Shown: positions 26,017 through 36,211 of the stretch, piece after piece
Layout: each line of letters starts with the position of its first letter
How positions within the stretch are numbered: the stretch's first letter is position 1
From: Paenibacillus baekrokdamisoli
Lineage (GTDB): Bacteria > Bacillota > Bacilli > Paenibacillales > Paenibacillaceae
Direction of reading: 5' to 3'
NCBI RefSeq assembly: GCF_003945345.1
Contig: NZ_AP019308.1
Coordinates: 6,939,001-7,003,000 of the forward strand
DNA: 64,000 nt
Made by a program: the position numbers and the translations under genes
The notes under the pieces: generated by a model
Databases searched by the model: none
Seen by the model: only the letters and a program-made list of their open reading frames with translations
What the model was told of the DNA's origin: nothing

Positions 26017-26135
26017 GTTGTAGAGAATTAGGTAAGTTCCATGTGATTGCGAGTGCAAGAGAGCAACCATTCAGTTGAGTCATGCTAGAGTAAGAGGGTA
26101 AGAAAACAGAACAGATAAGGGAGTTGTTATTGATC

Positions 26136-27674
26136 ATGGGCGTTCAATTTACATATGGAGTAAATGGGCAGGATGGCAAATTGGTTGAAGCGGATGCTAT
26201 TGTCCGTTTCATAAGTCGGGAGGAATTGAAGCGGGAGGACACGGATGAGGCTCAGTGGGTACATCCGCAGATGGACGCGGCGCTGAGAGAGCATTTTGAG
26301 AAGGAGTTATTCAAAGCTGAGCCCAAAGAAGTGCTATGCTTGCCGACGCTCGGGCTGCTTCCAGCTGCTTATGTCATCTATGTAGGGATTTCCTCACAGT
26401 TAGGTCTCACGACCAATGGACTGCGTGATTCCGCTGCGGCTGCTGCGAAGGCTGCTAGACGTGTGAAAGCTGTAGCTATCCAACAGCTGGTCCAAGATTC
26501 ACTATATCTCGGTTCGCTGGAGTATACGGCCAGCCAGGCGGCTCAGGCTTTAACCGAGGGCTATACTCTCGGATTATTTACGCGGAAGACAGAGAAGAAA
26601 GAGGATGAGAAACGTCAAGCAACAGTAGAATCTGTCCTGTTCTCACCTATTGAGGGTGGTGCGAGCAAGGAAGCAGCTGCTTCTGCTGAGGCGTGGCAAA
26701 CAGGTATCCGTCGTGGTACTGTATTTGCAGACTCAGTGAAGTTTGCTCGTGATTTGACGAATTTGCCTGGTAATAAGCTTACTCCTGAAATGCTGGCGGA
26801 GGAAGCGGAGACGCTTGCCCGTACGTATAGTCTTGATTGTGAGATCATTGACGAGTGGACAGCCGCGGAGCAAGGTATGGGTGGTCTGCTGGGTGTAGGT
26901 CAAGGAAGTGTCAATCCGCCGCGTATGATTGTTATTCACTATCACGGTGCACCTGAACACGAAGAAACCTGGGGCTTCATAGGCAAAGGAATAACGTTCG
27001 ATACTGGTGGAATCTCGCTTAAGAAGCCGGCTGGCATGGAAGAGATGATCAGCGATATGGGTGGTGCGGCTGCTGTTCTGGGCGCGATGCGTATTGTTGG
27101 AGAGCTTCGTCCGCAAGTAAATGTAATTGCGGTTATACCTACCGCTGAGAACATGCCATCTGACCGTGCAATTAAACCTGGTGACGTGCTTAAGATGATG
27201 AACGGAACAACGGTTGAGGTTGTCAATACAGATGCAGAGGGACGTCTTGTACTCGCCGATGGATTAACGACAGCTATTCGCCGTGGAGCGACAAAGCTTG
27301 TTGATGTTGCTACATTGACTGGTGCCGTTATGGTTGCACTTGGTGATGTGGCTACTGGCTCGGTAAGTAATGATGAAGTCCTGCAGCAGGAGATCATTCT
27401 CGCTTCCAAACGGGCTGGCGAACGGATCTGGCCTCTGCCGACCTATCCGGAATTCCGTAAGCAATTAGATAGTGATGCGGCAGATATGAAGAATAGCGGC
27501 AGCCGATTTGGCGGAGCAAGCACAGGTGGACTGTTCATTGGAGCCTTCGCTGAAGAGCGACCTTGGGTGCATCTGGATATCGGCGGAACGGCTTGGCTTG
27601 AGCATGACCGCTCGTGGGAAGTAAAGGGCGGCACTGGGGTTATGGTCCGGACGCTCGGCGAGCTCTTGGTGTAA
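26136..27674 (+). CDS. pepA: Leucyl aminopeptidase (M17 family)
   Basis: A cytosolic two-metal aminopeptidase that removes N-terminal residues, often Leu, from peptides. The family signature NTDAEGRLVLADGL and the metal/catalytic segment GKGITFDTGGISLKK are present. I start at ATG 26136 (MGVQFTYG); a TTG at 26130 is also possible given AAGGGAG at 26117-26123. The product is 512 aa. A structured leader with a terminator precedes it. The MFS gene follows after 51 bp. Confidence 0.93.
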   Translation: MGVQFTYGVNGQDGKLVEADAIVRFISREELKREDTDEAQWVHPQMDAALREHFEKELFKAEPKEVLCLPTLGLLPAAYVIYVGISSQLGLTTNGLRDSAAAAAKAARRVKAVAIQQLVQDSLYLGSLEYTASQAAQALTEGYTLGLFTRKTEKKEDEKRQATVESVLFSPIEGGASKEAAASAEAWQTGIRRGTVFADSVKFARDLTNLPGNKLTPEMLAEEAETLARTYSLDCEIIDEWTAAEQGMGGLLGVGQGSVNPPRMIVIHYHGAPEHEETWGFIGKGITFDTGGISLKKPAGMEEMISDMGGAAAVLGAMRIVGELRPQVNVIAVIPTAENMPSDRAIKPGDVLKMMNGTTVEVVNTDAEGRLVLADGLTTAIRRGATKLVDVATLTGAVMVALGDVATGSVSNDEVLQQEIILASKRAGERIWPLPTYPEFRKQLDSDAADMKNSGSRFGGASTGGLFIGAFAEERPWVHLDIGGTAWLEHDRSWEVKGGTGVMVRTLGELLV

Positions 27675-27725
27675 GCAAGGAGATAAGCATTCACTCGGTA
27701 TACACCATGAAGGAGTTACATCACT

Positions 27726-29024
27726 ATGTCATTTTGGAAGCATGTGATTTCGGTCTTTCACCGAAAGACACTCTCCGATCAGCGAAGAGGATTACTTACA
27801 TCGATTATGGAAGGCATTCCTGCTACGATTATTGGCAACCTGCTGGGTGGACCCATCCTAACGATCTTTATCGTATACCTTGGGGGTAACTCTCAAGAGG
27901 TCGGCCTGGCATTGGCCATCCCAGCACTAGCCAACATGGTACAGCTCGTAGCCGCTTTTTACATGCAGCGATTTAATAACCGACGTCTACTGCTTACTTT
28001 GTTTAGTGTTATTCATCGGATATTATGGGTATCGACCGGATTAATTCCTTTATTTGTGTCAGAAGATCTGCGAGTTACGGTCTTTATAGGCATGTTTTTG
28101 CTATCATTTATATCAGCCTCTACCGGAGGCGTATTCTGGACATCTATTATTGCGGATATGGTGCCTGCTCAAGTACGCGGGAGATATTTTGGCATACGCA
28201 ATACGATTCATTGGGCGGTTGCGAGCATTTCCCTCCTGGTTGGCGGTCAAATCCTTGAACACTTTACGGAGCAGACCGGCTTCATCATTTTGTATGGAGT
28301 CAGTGCAGTATGTACAGTCTGGAATGCGCTTGAGCTAAGACGGTATCCGAATCCGCCATTCGAGCGATCGAAGGAATCAAGCTCGGCGGCACTTTTCTTC
28401 AAACCGATGAAAGATCTTAGTTATATGAAAGCAACCGTGTTCATTTCTATTTTTATTTTATTGCAAAATATCGCGGTTCCGCTATTTTCATACGTTATGC
28501 TGGAGACACTTCATATCAGCAAGTGGTGGATTACAGTCATTACAACCGTGCAGATGGTGGTTATGATGTTTAGCTATTATTATTGGGGCACGATGAATAC
28601 ACGTTTCGCGACAAGAACACTGCTGCTCTGGACGCTGCCGGTCATTGCGCTATCCTGCCTCCTGTGGGCAGGGATCGAGATTCTGCCGGTGATGCTGGTA
28701 TTGATTGCGGTTCATATTGCATTAGGATTTGGGACGGGTGGGTATAATCTACTTATCTTCAATTTCATTATCGGGGATACGCCCAAAGCTGATCGTCCTA
28801 TGTATATAGCGGTGTTCTCAGCTTTAACAGGGGCGACTGGCTTCATTGGGCCTTTGATTGGCGGAATGATCTACAAGCGAATTGAAGACAGCCCCCTATG
28901 GCTGCAGAGCTATGGGGTATCGTTCATCATTGGCGCTGCGCTGCTTGTATTATCCCTTACAATTGGACCACTAGTCCTTCGTGAAGAAGTGCAGCCGCGT
29001 TTGCAAAAGACTGGAGGTCTATAG
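27726..29024 (+). CDS. Major facilitator superfamily transporter
   Basis: A 432-aa protein with about 12 membrane helices and an MFS loop signature between helices 2 and 3 (FNNRRLLLTLF). AAGGAG precedes the ATG. The substrate is unknown; similar Paenibacillus proteins are listed only as MFS transporters. The next gene starts 3 bp after its stop, so the two are probably co-transcribed. Confidence 0.88.
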   Translation: MSFWKHVISVFHRKTLSDQRRGLLTSIMEGIPATIIGNLLGGPILTIFIVYLGGNSQEVGLALAIPALANMVQLVAAFYMQRFNNRRLLLTLFSVIHRILWVSTGLIPLFVSEDLRVTVFIGMFLLSFISASTGGVFWTSIIADMVPAQVRGRYFGIRNTIHWAVASISLLVGGQILEHFTEQTGFIILYGVSAVCTVWNALELRRYPNPPFERSKESSSAALFFKPMKDLSYMKATVFISIFILLQNIAVPLFSYVMLETLHISKWWITVITTVQMVVMMFSYYYWGTMNTRFATRTLLLWTLPVIALSCLLWAGIEILPVMLVLIAVHIALGFGTGGYNLLIFNFIIGDTPKADRPMYIAVFSALTGATGFIGPLIGGMIYKRIEDSPLWLQSYGVSFIIGAALLVLSLTIGPLVLREEVQPRLQKTGGL

Positions 29025-29027
29025 GCG

Positions 29028-29639
29028 ATGGTTGTTGGAATTAGCAGCGAGAAAAAGGATAGAGCAGGCGATGATGCTTCTCGTACACCGCCCGGTCAGA
29101 GACTGACGGCAGGGTTCCCTGTGCTTCATCATGGAGATATCCCTGACTATAGGGACTTAAGTAAATGGAATCTGAAGCTGTTTGGCCTGGTCGAGGAAGA
29201 AACAGAGATTTCGTATAACGAGTTTATGAAATTGTCGATGAAGGAGTTCGGCAACGATATTCACTGTGTGACGACGTGGTCTAAGCTGGACAATGTCTGG
29301 GAAGGTGTTGCGGTCACGACGATCATGGAGAAGGTGAAGCTGAAGCCGGAAGCAAAATATGTCATGCTGCATGCTGAGCAAGGCTGGACAACCAATTTGC
29401 CGCTGGAGGATTTCTTAAGCGCAACTTCACTCCTCGCGATTCGCCATAATGGAGAACTGCTCTCGCCGGAGCATGGTTATCCCGTGCGGATGGTCGTCCC
29501 ACATCTGTACTTCTGGAAAAGCGCCAAGTGGCTGCGCGGCATCGAATTCATGGAGAAAGATAAGCCGGGCTTCTGGGAGCGGAACGGTTATCATATGTAC
29601 GGAAATCCATGGAAAGAGGAAAGATATGATTTTGATTGA
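29028..29639 (+). CDS. Sulfite oxidase-like molybdopterin oxidoreductase
   Basis: A 203-aa protein of the Oxidored_molyb (sulfite oxidase/YedY core) family, with FPVLHHGDIPDY, IHCVTTWSKLDNVWEG (Cys as likely Mo ligand), GWTTNLPLEDF, HGYPVRMVVPHLYFWKSAKW and FWERNGYHMYG. It is cytosolic: no signal peptide and no heme domain. The substrate is unknown. It is the last gene of the run and is followed by a strong terminator. Confidence 0.87.
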   Translation: MVVGISSEKKDRAGDDASRTPPGQRLTAGFPVLHHGDIPDYRDLSKWNLKLFGLVEEETEISYNEFMKLSMKEFGNDIHCVTTWSKLDNVWEGVAVTTIMEKVKLKPEAKYVMLHAEQGWTTNLPLEDFLSATSLLAIRHNGELLSPEHGYPVRMVVPHLYFWKSAKWLRGIEFMEKDKPGFWERNGYHMYGNPWKEERYDFD

Positions 29640-29660
29640 GCAATACACGATATCGACTAA

Positions 29661-29699
29661 ACAGCTGTCATCTCAATAAAAGATGACAGCTGTTTTTTT
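29661..29699 (+). terminator. Terminator after the molybdopterin oxidoreductase
   Basis: Perfect 13-bp arms at 29661-29673 and 29681-29693, followed by TTTTTTT. Confidence 0.93.
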
Positions 29700-30152
29700 G
29701 CTTTTCTGCCGAATCAGCCGGCATGGAAACAGAAGGGCTGTGCGTCTGATTTTACATGCAAAATTGGCTCTACACCAAACTAGTGGTTGACGACGAAGGT
29801 AATCAGATGCTGAGAGTGAGCGGACAGGAGAGCTCTTATTTCAGTCCAATCGCTGTATGTAGGTGGTTTAAAGGACAGAAAAGACGCTATTCTCCAGCAA
29901 ATTGTCTGAAATCAGCTGCATTTTAGTTGATAGCGGATCCTGTGTCCGCTGAACTTGTTTTGAGTCGTGTTTCGATCTGAATAGCGGTTCCACAGTCCGC
30001 TCAGCAAGATTAACGGGAAAAATGAACCGCTCAGCCCAAAATCGAGAGAATGAAATGGTGGTTTTCCTTCTAAAATATTAGGTTCGATATCTTCTACACG
30101 ACCTCTATTTAACCAGCATTATAGATTAGAGTGGATGGCTGTATCTTCTACC
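29700..30152. repeat. Gene-free region with AGCGG...CCGCT palindromes
   Basis: No gene is supported. Two 22-bp palindromic units lie at 29931-29952 and 29982-30003, 51 bp apart, both TAGCGG-TTCC or -ATCC- ending TCCGCT. Further half-sites (GAGCGGACAG near 29818, CCGCTCAG near 30031) suggest a decayed array. Confidence 0.55.
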
Positions 30153-30347
30153 ATAATCAGTGCTTACCAACACGAAACAAAAGCGAAGCGGACGGAATCG
30201 TTCTGAAGAAGCGATAGCGTTCGCCTTTGTCTCCTTATTTCTACCCCTAAGGGATAGAATCAAGAAATAGGGAGACAACAGCGATCGTAAGAATGATCCG
30301 TCTGCACAACGGGCTTCTACGAACAATACTTCAAACTTATCGAGCAC
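30153..30347 (+). repeat. ~195-bp palindromic dispersed repeat, copy 1
   Basis: Long imperfect hairpin centred on CCCCTAAGGG, with outer arms GCGGACGGAATCGTTCT and AGAATGATCCGTCTGC and inner GTCTCC/GGAGAC. It recurs inverted at 42248-42440 and direct at 47790-47985. No open frame. It resembles a MITE or a large REP-type element. Confidence 0.88.
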
Positions 30348-30395
30348 TTATTTTAGTGTTGAGCGGATAAAACTGTCGTCTAATTTCAAAATAGA

Positions 30396-30413
30396 TTGTG
30401 AAGGTTTTCACAA
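30396..30413 (+). promoter_or_regulatory. Rex operator upstream of adhE
   Basis: TTGTGAAGGTTTTCACAA is a perfect TTGTGAA-N4-TTCACAA palindrome, the Rex consensus. Rex represses fermentation genes when NADH is low, which suits adhE-pfl. Confidence 0.88.
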
Positions 30414-30428
30414 ATTATTCATGTTAAC

Positions 30429-30444
30429 TGTGAGTTTTATCATA
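30429..30444 (+). promoter_or_regulatory. Candidate FNR/CRP-type site upstream of adhE
   Basis: TGTGA-GTTTTA-TCATA matches TGTGA-N6-TCACA with one mismatch. A -10-like TATAAC lies at 30477-30482. Oxygen-responsive activation is plausible. Confidence 0.45.
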
Positions 30445-30533
30445 GTTAGTAGTTCTGATTAAGTTTAATCTAAATGTATAACAAACCACATAAACATTTA
30501 GAAATTATGGAGTAAATAAGGAGTTGATGGAGC

Positions 30534-33143
30534 ATGGCGACGAAGGAAGCAAAGGTGACCGTACAAATCTCGGCACAAGAAGAGGTCAATCAACTGGTGG
30601 CTAGAGCCAAGCAGGCGCAACTGGAATTTCTTATGTTGAATCAAGAACAAGTAGATCACATTGTTCAGCAAATGGCACTGGCTGGTATTGATCGACACAT
30701 GGCACTTGCAAAAATTGCGGTAGAAGAAACCGGACGCGGTGTTTACGAAGATAAAATAACCAAGAATCTGTTCGCCACGGAATACATCTACCACAGCATT
30801 AAAAACAACAAAACGGTAGGTGTCATTGAAGAGAATTCTTATGAAAACTATAAAATGGTAGCTGAACCGGTTGGTATTATTGCTGGGGTTACGCCGGTCA
30901 CGAATCCGACTTCAACAACGATGTTTAAGTCGTTAATCGCGACAAAAACTCGCAACCCTATCATCTTCGCCTTCCATCCATCTGCCCAACAATCAAGCGC
31001 AATGGCAGCTTCTACCTTGCTTGAAGCGGCTGTTAAAGCGGGGGCGCCTGAGCACGCTATTCAATGGGTAAAGCATCCATCCGTTGAAGCGACCCAACTG
31101 CTAATGAATCATCCAGACGTAGCGTTGGTACTCGCCACAGGAGGTTCTTCGATGGTGAAGGCAGCATACAGTACAGGGAAACCGGCTCTAGGTGTAGGAC
31201 CTGGTAATGTTCCTTGTTTCATTGAGAAAACAGCAGATTTGAAGCAGGCTGTTAATGATTTGATTTTATCCAAGACATTCGACAATGGGATGATTTGCGC
31301 TTCTGAGCAAGCCGTCATTATTGAAGAAGCCGTCTATGCGGATACAAGAAAGCTGATGGCGAATCAAGGCTGTTATTTCTTGAATAAAGAAGAAACCGAA
31401 GCGGTCTCCAAGCTGGTGATCAATGCCGATAAATGTGCGGTGAATGCCGTTATCGTCGGTCAATCTGCAAGCAAAATCGCTGAGATGGCCGGTATCAAAG
31501 TACCAGCTGATACTAAAATTCTGGTCGCGGAGTTAGTTGGAGTCGGCGAAGCCTTCCCTTTGTCAGCCGAAAAATTAAGCCCAGTTCTTGCTTGCTACAA
31601 AGTGAAAAATGCTGAACAAGGCATTGAACGTGCTGTAGAAGTTGTCAAATTTGGCGGCATGGGTCACTCGTCAGTCATCCATTCACAAAATGCAGAGGTT
31701 ATTCAGGCCTTCTCCAATAAGCTGCAAACGGGACGGATTATTGTCAATTCGCCTTCCACACACGGCGCGATCGGCGACATTTACAACACAAATCTGCCTT
31801 CGTTGACACTGGGCTGCGGCTCTTATGGGCATAATTCCACGACCTCCAACGTGAGCGCGGTCAACTTGATCAACATCAAGCGGGTAGCTTACCGGACCGT
31901 CAATATGCAGTGGTTCAAAATACCGCCGAAAATTTACTTTGAAAAGGGCTCCACGCAGTATTTGGAGAAAATGCCTGACATTACGCGAGTAATGATCGTG
32001 ACGGATCCTATGATGGTGAAGCTCGGCTACGTGGAACGAGTGGAATATTATCTTCGCAAACGTCAGCTTCCCGTCTATATCGAAGTATTCTCCGATGTGG
32101 AGCCAGATCCTTCGGTTGAAACGGTAGAACGCGGCAGGGCAGCGATGGCCAGCTTTCAGCCGGACTGCATTATTGCACTAGGTGGCGGCTCGCCGATGGA
32201 CGCGGCCAAAGCGATGTGGCTGTTCTATGAATATCCGGATACCAGCTTTGATGCGCTTAAGCAGAAATTCATGGATATTCGCAAACGGGTTTACAAATAT
32301 CCGCGTCTGGGACGCAAAGCCAAATTTGTTGCCATTCCAACGACTTCAGGCACAGGCTCGGAAGTAACTTCTTTCGCCGTAATTACAGATAAGGAAAAGG
32401 GCAATACCAAGTATCCGCTTGCTGATTATGAGCTGACACCTGATGTAGCCATCATCGATCCCGATTATGTGTACAGTCTGCCGAAAACAGCAGTCGCCGA
32501 CACGGGCATGGATGTCCTAACCCATGCGATTGAAGCTTATGTCTCTGTCATGGCGAATGATTACTCCGATGGCTTGGCGATGAAGGCGATTCAGTTAGTA
32601 TTCCAAAACCTGGAGAAATCCTTTGCAACGGGAGATCCAGTTGCGCGTGAGAAGATGCATAATGCTTCAACGATCGCTGGAATGGCTTTTGCCAATGCCT
32701 TCCTTGGTATTAACCATAGCTTGGCTCATAAATGGGGCGGGGAATACCATACGGCGCATGGACGCACCAATGCGATTCTGATGCCGCATGTAATCCGGTA
32801 CAATGCTCAGAAGCCGACGAAGTTTACTTCGTTCCCTAAATACGACCACTTTATCGCGGATCAACGATATGCCGAGATTGCACGTATGTTAGGGCTTCCT
32901 GCCAAAACAACGGAAGAAGGCGTGAACAGCCTTATCGAGGCGATTCGCAAAATGAACAAAACACTTGGCATACCGGAGAAATTTCAGGACCTTGGTTTCA
33001 ATGCTGAACAATTCGAAGCACGGGTAGATTACTTGGCGGACCGGGCATTTGAAGATCAATGCACAACTGCAAACCCGAGGATGCCATTAGTTACAGAATT
33101 GGCGGACGTTTACCGGAACGCTTTTTACGGAAGGTTTGAGTAA
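30534..33143 (+). CDS. adhE: Bifunctional acetaldehyde-CoA/alcohol dehydrogenase
   Basis: Reduces acetyl-CoA to acetaldehyde and then to ethanol, regenerating NAD+ in anaerobic growth. It has 869 aa. The N-terminal aldehyde dehydrogenase domain has the catalytic Cys255 (NGMICASEQ). The C-terminal iron alcohol dehydrogenase has GGGSPMDAAKAMW and GMAFANAFLGINHSLAHKWG with the iron-binding His residues. AdhE forms spirosomes in relatives. A perfect Rex site lies 121 bp upstream. pflB follows after 18 bp, so ethanol and formate production are linked. Confidence 0.97.
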   Translation: MATKEAKVTVQISAQEEVNQLVARAKQAQLEFLMLNQEQVDHIVQQMALAGIDRHMALAKIAVEETGRGVYEDKITKNLFATEYIYHSIKNNKTVGVIEENSYENYKMVAEPVGIIAGVTPVTNPTSTTMFKSLIATKTRNPIIFAFHPSAQQSSAMAASTLLEAAVKAGAPEHAIQWVKHPSVEATQLLMNHPDVALVLATGGSSMVKAAYSTGKPALGVGPGNVPCFIEKTADLKQAVNDLILSKTFDNGMICASEQAVIIEEAVYADTRKLMANQGCYFLNKEETEAVSKLVINADKCAVNAVIVGQSASKIAEMAGIKVPADTKILVAELVGVGEAFPLSAEKLSPVLACYKVKNAEQGIERAVEVVKFGGMGHSSVIHSQNAEVIQAFSNKLQTGRIIVNSPSTHGAIGDIYNTNLPSLTLGCGSYGHNSTTSNVSAVNLINIKRVAYRTVNMQWFKIPPKIYFEKGSTQYLEKMPDITRVMIVTDPMMVKLGYVERVEYYLRKRQLPVYIEVFSDVEPDPSVETVERGRAAMASFQPDCIIALGGGSPMDAAKAMWLFYEYPDTSFDALKQKFMDIRKRVYKYPRLGRKAKFVAIPTTSGTGSEVTSFAVITDKEKGNTKYPLADYELTPDVAIIDPDYVYSLPKTAVADTGMDVLTHAIEAYVSVMANDYSDGLAMKAIQLVFQNLEKSFATGDPVAREKMHNASTIAGMAFANAFLGINHSLAHKWGGEYHTAHGRTNAILMPHVIRYNAQKPTKFTSFPKYDHFIADQRYAEIARMLGLPAKTTEEGVNSLIEAIRKMNKTLGIPEKFQDLGFNAEQFEARVDYLADRAFEDQCTTANPRMPLVTELADVYRNAFYGRFE

Positions 33144-33161
33144 GTCCATCCAGGAGGTGCC

Positions 33162-35420
33162 ATGATGGCGATACAAGAAGCAGATTTAAAAAGAGGAAGC
33201 TGGAGAGGTTTTATTCACGGGCAGTGGGCCAAGAACATCGACGTTAAGGATTTTATCGATAAAAATGTAACTGTGTATACAGACGATCATTCTTTCCTAG
33301 CAGGTCCCACAGAAGCAACGTCAGAGCTGTGGCGCATGATAAGCGTTCTTACCGGTAAAGAGAGGGAAAATGGCGGGGTATTGGACATCGATCTCCATAC
33401 CGTGTCCACTATTACCTCGCACGCTCCAGGCTATATTGCGAAGGAGAAGGAGAAAATCGTTGGGTTGCAAACGGATGCGCCGCTGAAGCGTTCTGTTCAG
33501 CCCTTCGGGGGGATTCGCATGGTTATCGATGCTTGCGAGGCTTACGGCTATAAGCTTCCGCAGGAGATCGTTCAGCTATTCACGGAGATCCGCAAAACGC
33601 ATAACCAAGGCGTGTTCGACGCCTATACTACGGAGATGAAGACAGCGCGTAAAGCCGCAATCATTACGGGGCTGCCCGACGCATACGGACGAGGTCGCAT
33701 TATCGGCGACTACAGACGTGTTGCGCTTTATGGCGTAAATCGCCTGATCGAAGAGAAGAAGGTCGATCTCCTTCAGTTAGAGGTCGATTCGATCACAGAA
33801 AATATCATTCAGCTGCGTGAAGAGATATCCGAGCAAATTCGCAGCTTGAGCGAGCTGAAGCAGATGGCCAAGACCTATGGTTATGATATTTCAGAGCCTG
33901 CCACGAATGCGACTGAAGCTGTTCAATGGTTGTACTTTGCCTATTTAGCCGCGATTAAGGAGCAGAACGGGGCTGCGATGAGTCTTGGGCGTGTATCAAG
34001 CTTTCTTGATATTTATATCGAACGGGATATGCAAGAGGGAACGCTATCGGAAGAAGCGGCTCAGGAGCTGGTTGACCATTTTGTTATGAAGCTGCGTATC
34101 GTTAAATTCTTGCGTACGCCTGACTACAACGAGCTCTTCAGCGGAGATCCCACTTGGGTGACTGAATCAATAGGCGGTATGGGGCTGGATGGTCGGGCGC
34201 GTGTGACGAAAAACTCGTTCCGCTTCCTGCATACCTTATACAATCTGGGGCCTGCCCCTGAGCCGAACCTGACCGTGCTTTGGTCCACGCAGCTGCCGGA
34301 TGGCTTTAAAGCATACTGCGCCAAGGTGTCAGCGGAGACCAGCTCGATCCAGTATGAGAATGACGATCTGATGAAGCCTTACTTCGGCGATGATTACGGC
34401 ATCGCATGCTGTGTATCCGCGATGCGGATTGGCAAACAGATGCAGTACTTTGGCGCCCGCGCCAATCTGGCCAAAGCACTGCTCTATGCGATCAACGGTG
34501 GTGTGGATGAGAAACTGGGCATACAGGTTGGACCGGACCTGGCTCCTTTGACTTCTGAGGTTCTCGTTTATGAAGAAGTCGTGGAGAAATTCGACACCGT
34601 GATGGAATGGCTGGCAAAGCTGTATGTCAATACGCTTAACGTCATTCACTATATGCACGATAAATACAGCTATGAACGGCTGGAAATGGCGCTTCACGAC
34701 CGTGAAATCGTTCGAACGATGGCTACGGGAATAGCCGGTCTGTCCGTCGTCGCCGACTCGTTAAGTGCGATCAAGTATGCGAAGGTCCGTCCGATCCGCA
34801 ATGAGCAAGGGATCGCGGTTGATTTTGAAATCGAGGGAGAATACCCGCAATACGGCAACAATGATGAGCGCGTTGATGCGATCGCTGTTCAATTGACGGA
34901 AACGTTTATGAATAAGATTCGGAAGCATCAAACGTATCGCGGCGCAGTGCCAACGATGTCTGTACTGACGATTACTTCCAATGTCGTGTATGGCAAAAAG
35001 ACAGGCAGTACGCCTGATGGCCGCAAAGCCGGCGAGCCCTTTGCACCGGGAGCCAATCCGATGCACGGTCGCGACCGGAAAGGGGCATTGGCATCGCTTG
35101 CTTCTGTAGCGAAGATCCCTTATGAGCATTGCCAGGACGGCATATCCAATACGTTCTCCATCGTACCGAAGGCTCTTGGCCGTGAAGAGCAGACGCGATT
35201 CTCGAATCTGGTTTCTCTGCTGGACGGTTATATGGCGAATAAAGGCCATCATTTGAATATTAATGTGTTTGAACGTGCCCAGCTTCTGGATGCGATGGAG
35301 CACCCGGAGCAATACCCGCAGCTGACCATTCGCGTATCCGGCTATGCGGTAAACTTTATTAAGCTGACGCGTGAACAGCAGCTTGATGTGATCCATCGTA
35401 CGTTCCACGGTACGATGTAG
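33162..35420 (+). CDS. pflB: Formate C-acetyltransferase (pyruvate formate-lyase)
   Basis: Oxygen-sensitive glycyl-radical enzyme that splits pyruvate and CoA into acetyl-CoA and formate. It has 752 aa. The catalytic Cys pair is at 416-417 (GIACCVS) and the radical Gly at 727 (RVSGYAVNF). The ATG is doubled (33162 or 33165); both follow GGAGG. The downstream pflA activates it. Confidence 0.97.
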   Translation: MMAIQEADLKRGSWRGFIHGQWAKNIDVKDFIDKNVTVYTDDHSFLAGPTEATSELWRMISVLTGKERENGGVLDIDLHTVSTITSHAPGYIAKEKEKIVGLQTDAPLKRSVQPFGGIRMVIDACEAYGYKLPQEIVQLFTEIRKTHNQGVFDAYTTEMKTARKAAIITGLPDAYGRGRIIGDYRRVALYGVNRLIEEKKVDLLQLEVDSITENIIQLREEISEQIRSLSELKQMAKTYGYDISEPATNATEAVQWLYFAYLAAIKEQNGAAMSLGRVSSFLDIYIERDMQEGTLSEEAAQELVDHFVMKLRIVKFLRTPDYNELFSGDPTWVTESIGGMGLDGRARVTKNSFRFLHTLYNLGPAPEPNLTVLWSTQLPDGFKAYCAKVSAETSSIQYENDDLMKPYFGDDYGIACCVSAMRIGKQMQYFGARANLAKALLYAINGGVDEKLGIQVGPDLAPLTSEVLVYEEVVEKFDTVMEWLAKLYVNTLNVIHYMHDKYSYERLEMALHDREIVRTMATGIAGLSVVADSLSAIKYAKVRPIRNEQGIAVDFEIEGEYPQYGNNDERVDAIAVQLTETFMNKIRKHQTYRGAVPTMSVLTITSNVVYGKKTGSTPDGRKAGEPFAPGANPMHGRDRKGALASLASVAKIPYEHCQDGISNTFSIVPKALGREEQTRFSNLVSLLDGYMANKGHHLNINVFERAQLLDAMEHPEQYPQLTIRVSGYAVNFIKLTREQQLDVIHRTFHGTM

Positions 35421-35441
35421 AATAGAAAGGGGTGCAGACAG

Positions 35442-36194
35442 ATGAAAGGACGCATACATTCTTTCGACACCTTCGGCACCGTTGACGGTCCTGGCATCCG
35501 TTTTGTGCTTTTCATGCAAGGTTGTGCGCTGCAGTGCCAGTACTGCCATAATCCGGATTCATGGGAGATGAATACCGGCAGGCAAATGGACGTAGAGGAA
35601 ATACTGAACGAGATTGAGCCGTACCTGGAGTATTATCGTCGCTCAGGCGGGGGTATTACAGTCACAGGCGGGGAGCCGACCTTACAGGCTCCTTTCCTGG
35701 CTCGCTTGTTTGCCGAGTGCAAACGACGCTGGGGACTGCATACCACACTTGATACAAATGGGTTCTGTGAGCCAAGCCATGCGCAGGAGCTTTTACAAGT
35801 AACCGATCTGGTGCTGCTGGATCTGAAGCAGATTAATCCGAATAAGCACATCATGCTCACGGCACAGCCGAACGATCGGATTAAGCGCTTTGCTTATTAT
35901 TTGAATGAGATCGATAAGCCCGTATGGATTCGTCATGTCTTAGTTCCAGGATGGACTGACGCTTACAAGGATTTATTAGAACTAGGCATGTTCATTGGAG
36001 CATTGGATAATGTAGAAAAGCTTGAATTGCTGCCTTACCACCGCATGGGTGTCTATAAATGGCACCAAATGGGTAAGGTTTATCCACTTGAAAACTGCCC
36101 CACTCCAACTGATCAAGAGGTAGTAAGAGCTCGCAGCATAATTGAGCTTGGTCTCCAAAGTGCTGAACCTGACGGTGCTGGATTTTGGGATTAA
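35442..36194 (+). CDS. pflA: Pyruvate formate-lyase activating enzyme
   Basis: A radical SAM activase that installs the glycyl radical on PflB. It has 250 aa with the cluster motif GCALQCQYCHNPD (CxxxCxxC) and GGGITVTGGEPTLQ. It starts 21 bp after pflB, preceded by AAAGGGG. It ends the adhE-pflB-pflA transcript, before a probable terminator at 36212-36246. Confidence 0.96.
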   Translation: MKGRIHSFDTFGTVDGPGIRFVLFMQGCALQCQYCHNPDSWEMNTGRQMDVEEILNEIEPYLEYYRRSGGGITVTGGEPTLQAPFLARLFAECKRRWGLHTTLDTNGFCEPSHAQELLQVTDLVLLDLKQINPNKHIMLTAQPNDRIKRFAYYLNEIDKPVWIRHVLVPGWTDAYKDLLELGMFIGALDNVEKLELLPYHRMGVYKWHQMGKVYPLENCPTPTDQEVVRARSIIELGLQSAEPDGAGFWD

Positions 36195-36211
36195 ATGAAT
36201 GAACAAATCAT

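Noticed and set aside
34761..35549. A 262-codon leftward frame across pflB/pflA
   Set aside because: It is antisense to the conserved C-terminal half of PflB, and its composition (many His, Arg and Leu) is typical of a shadow frame.
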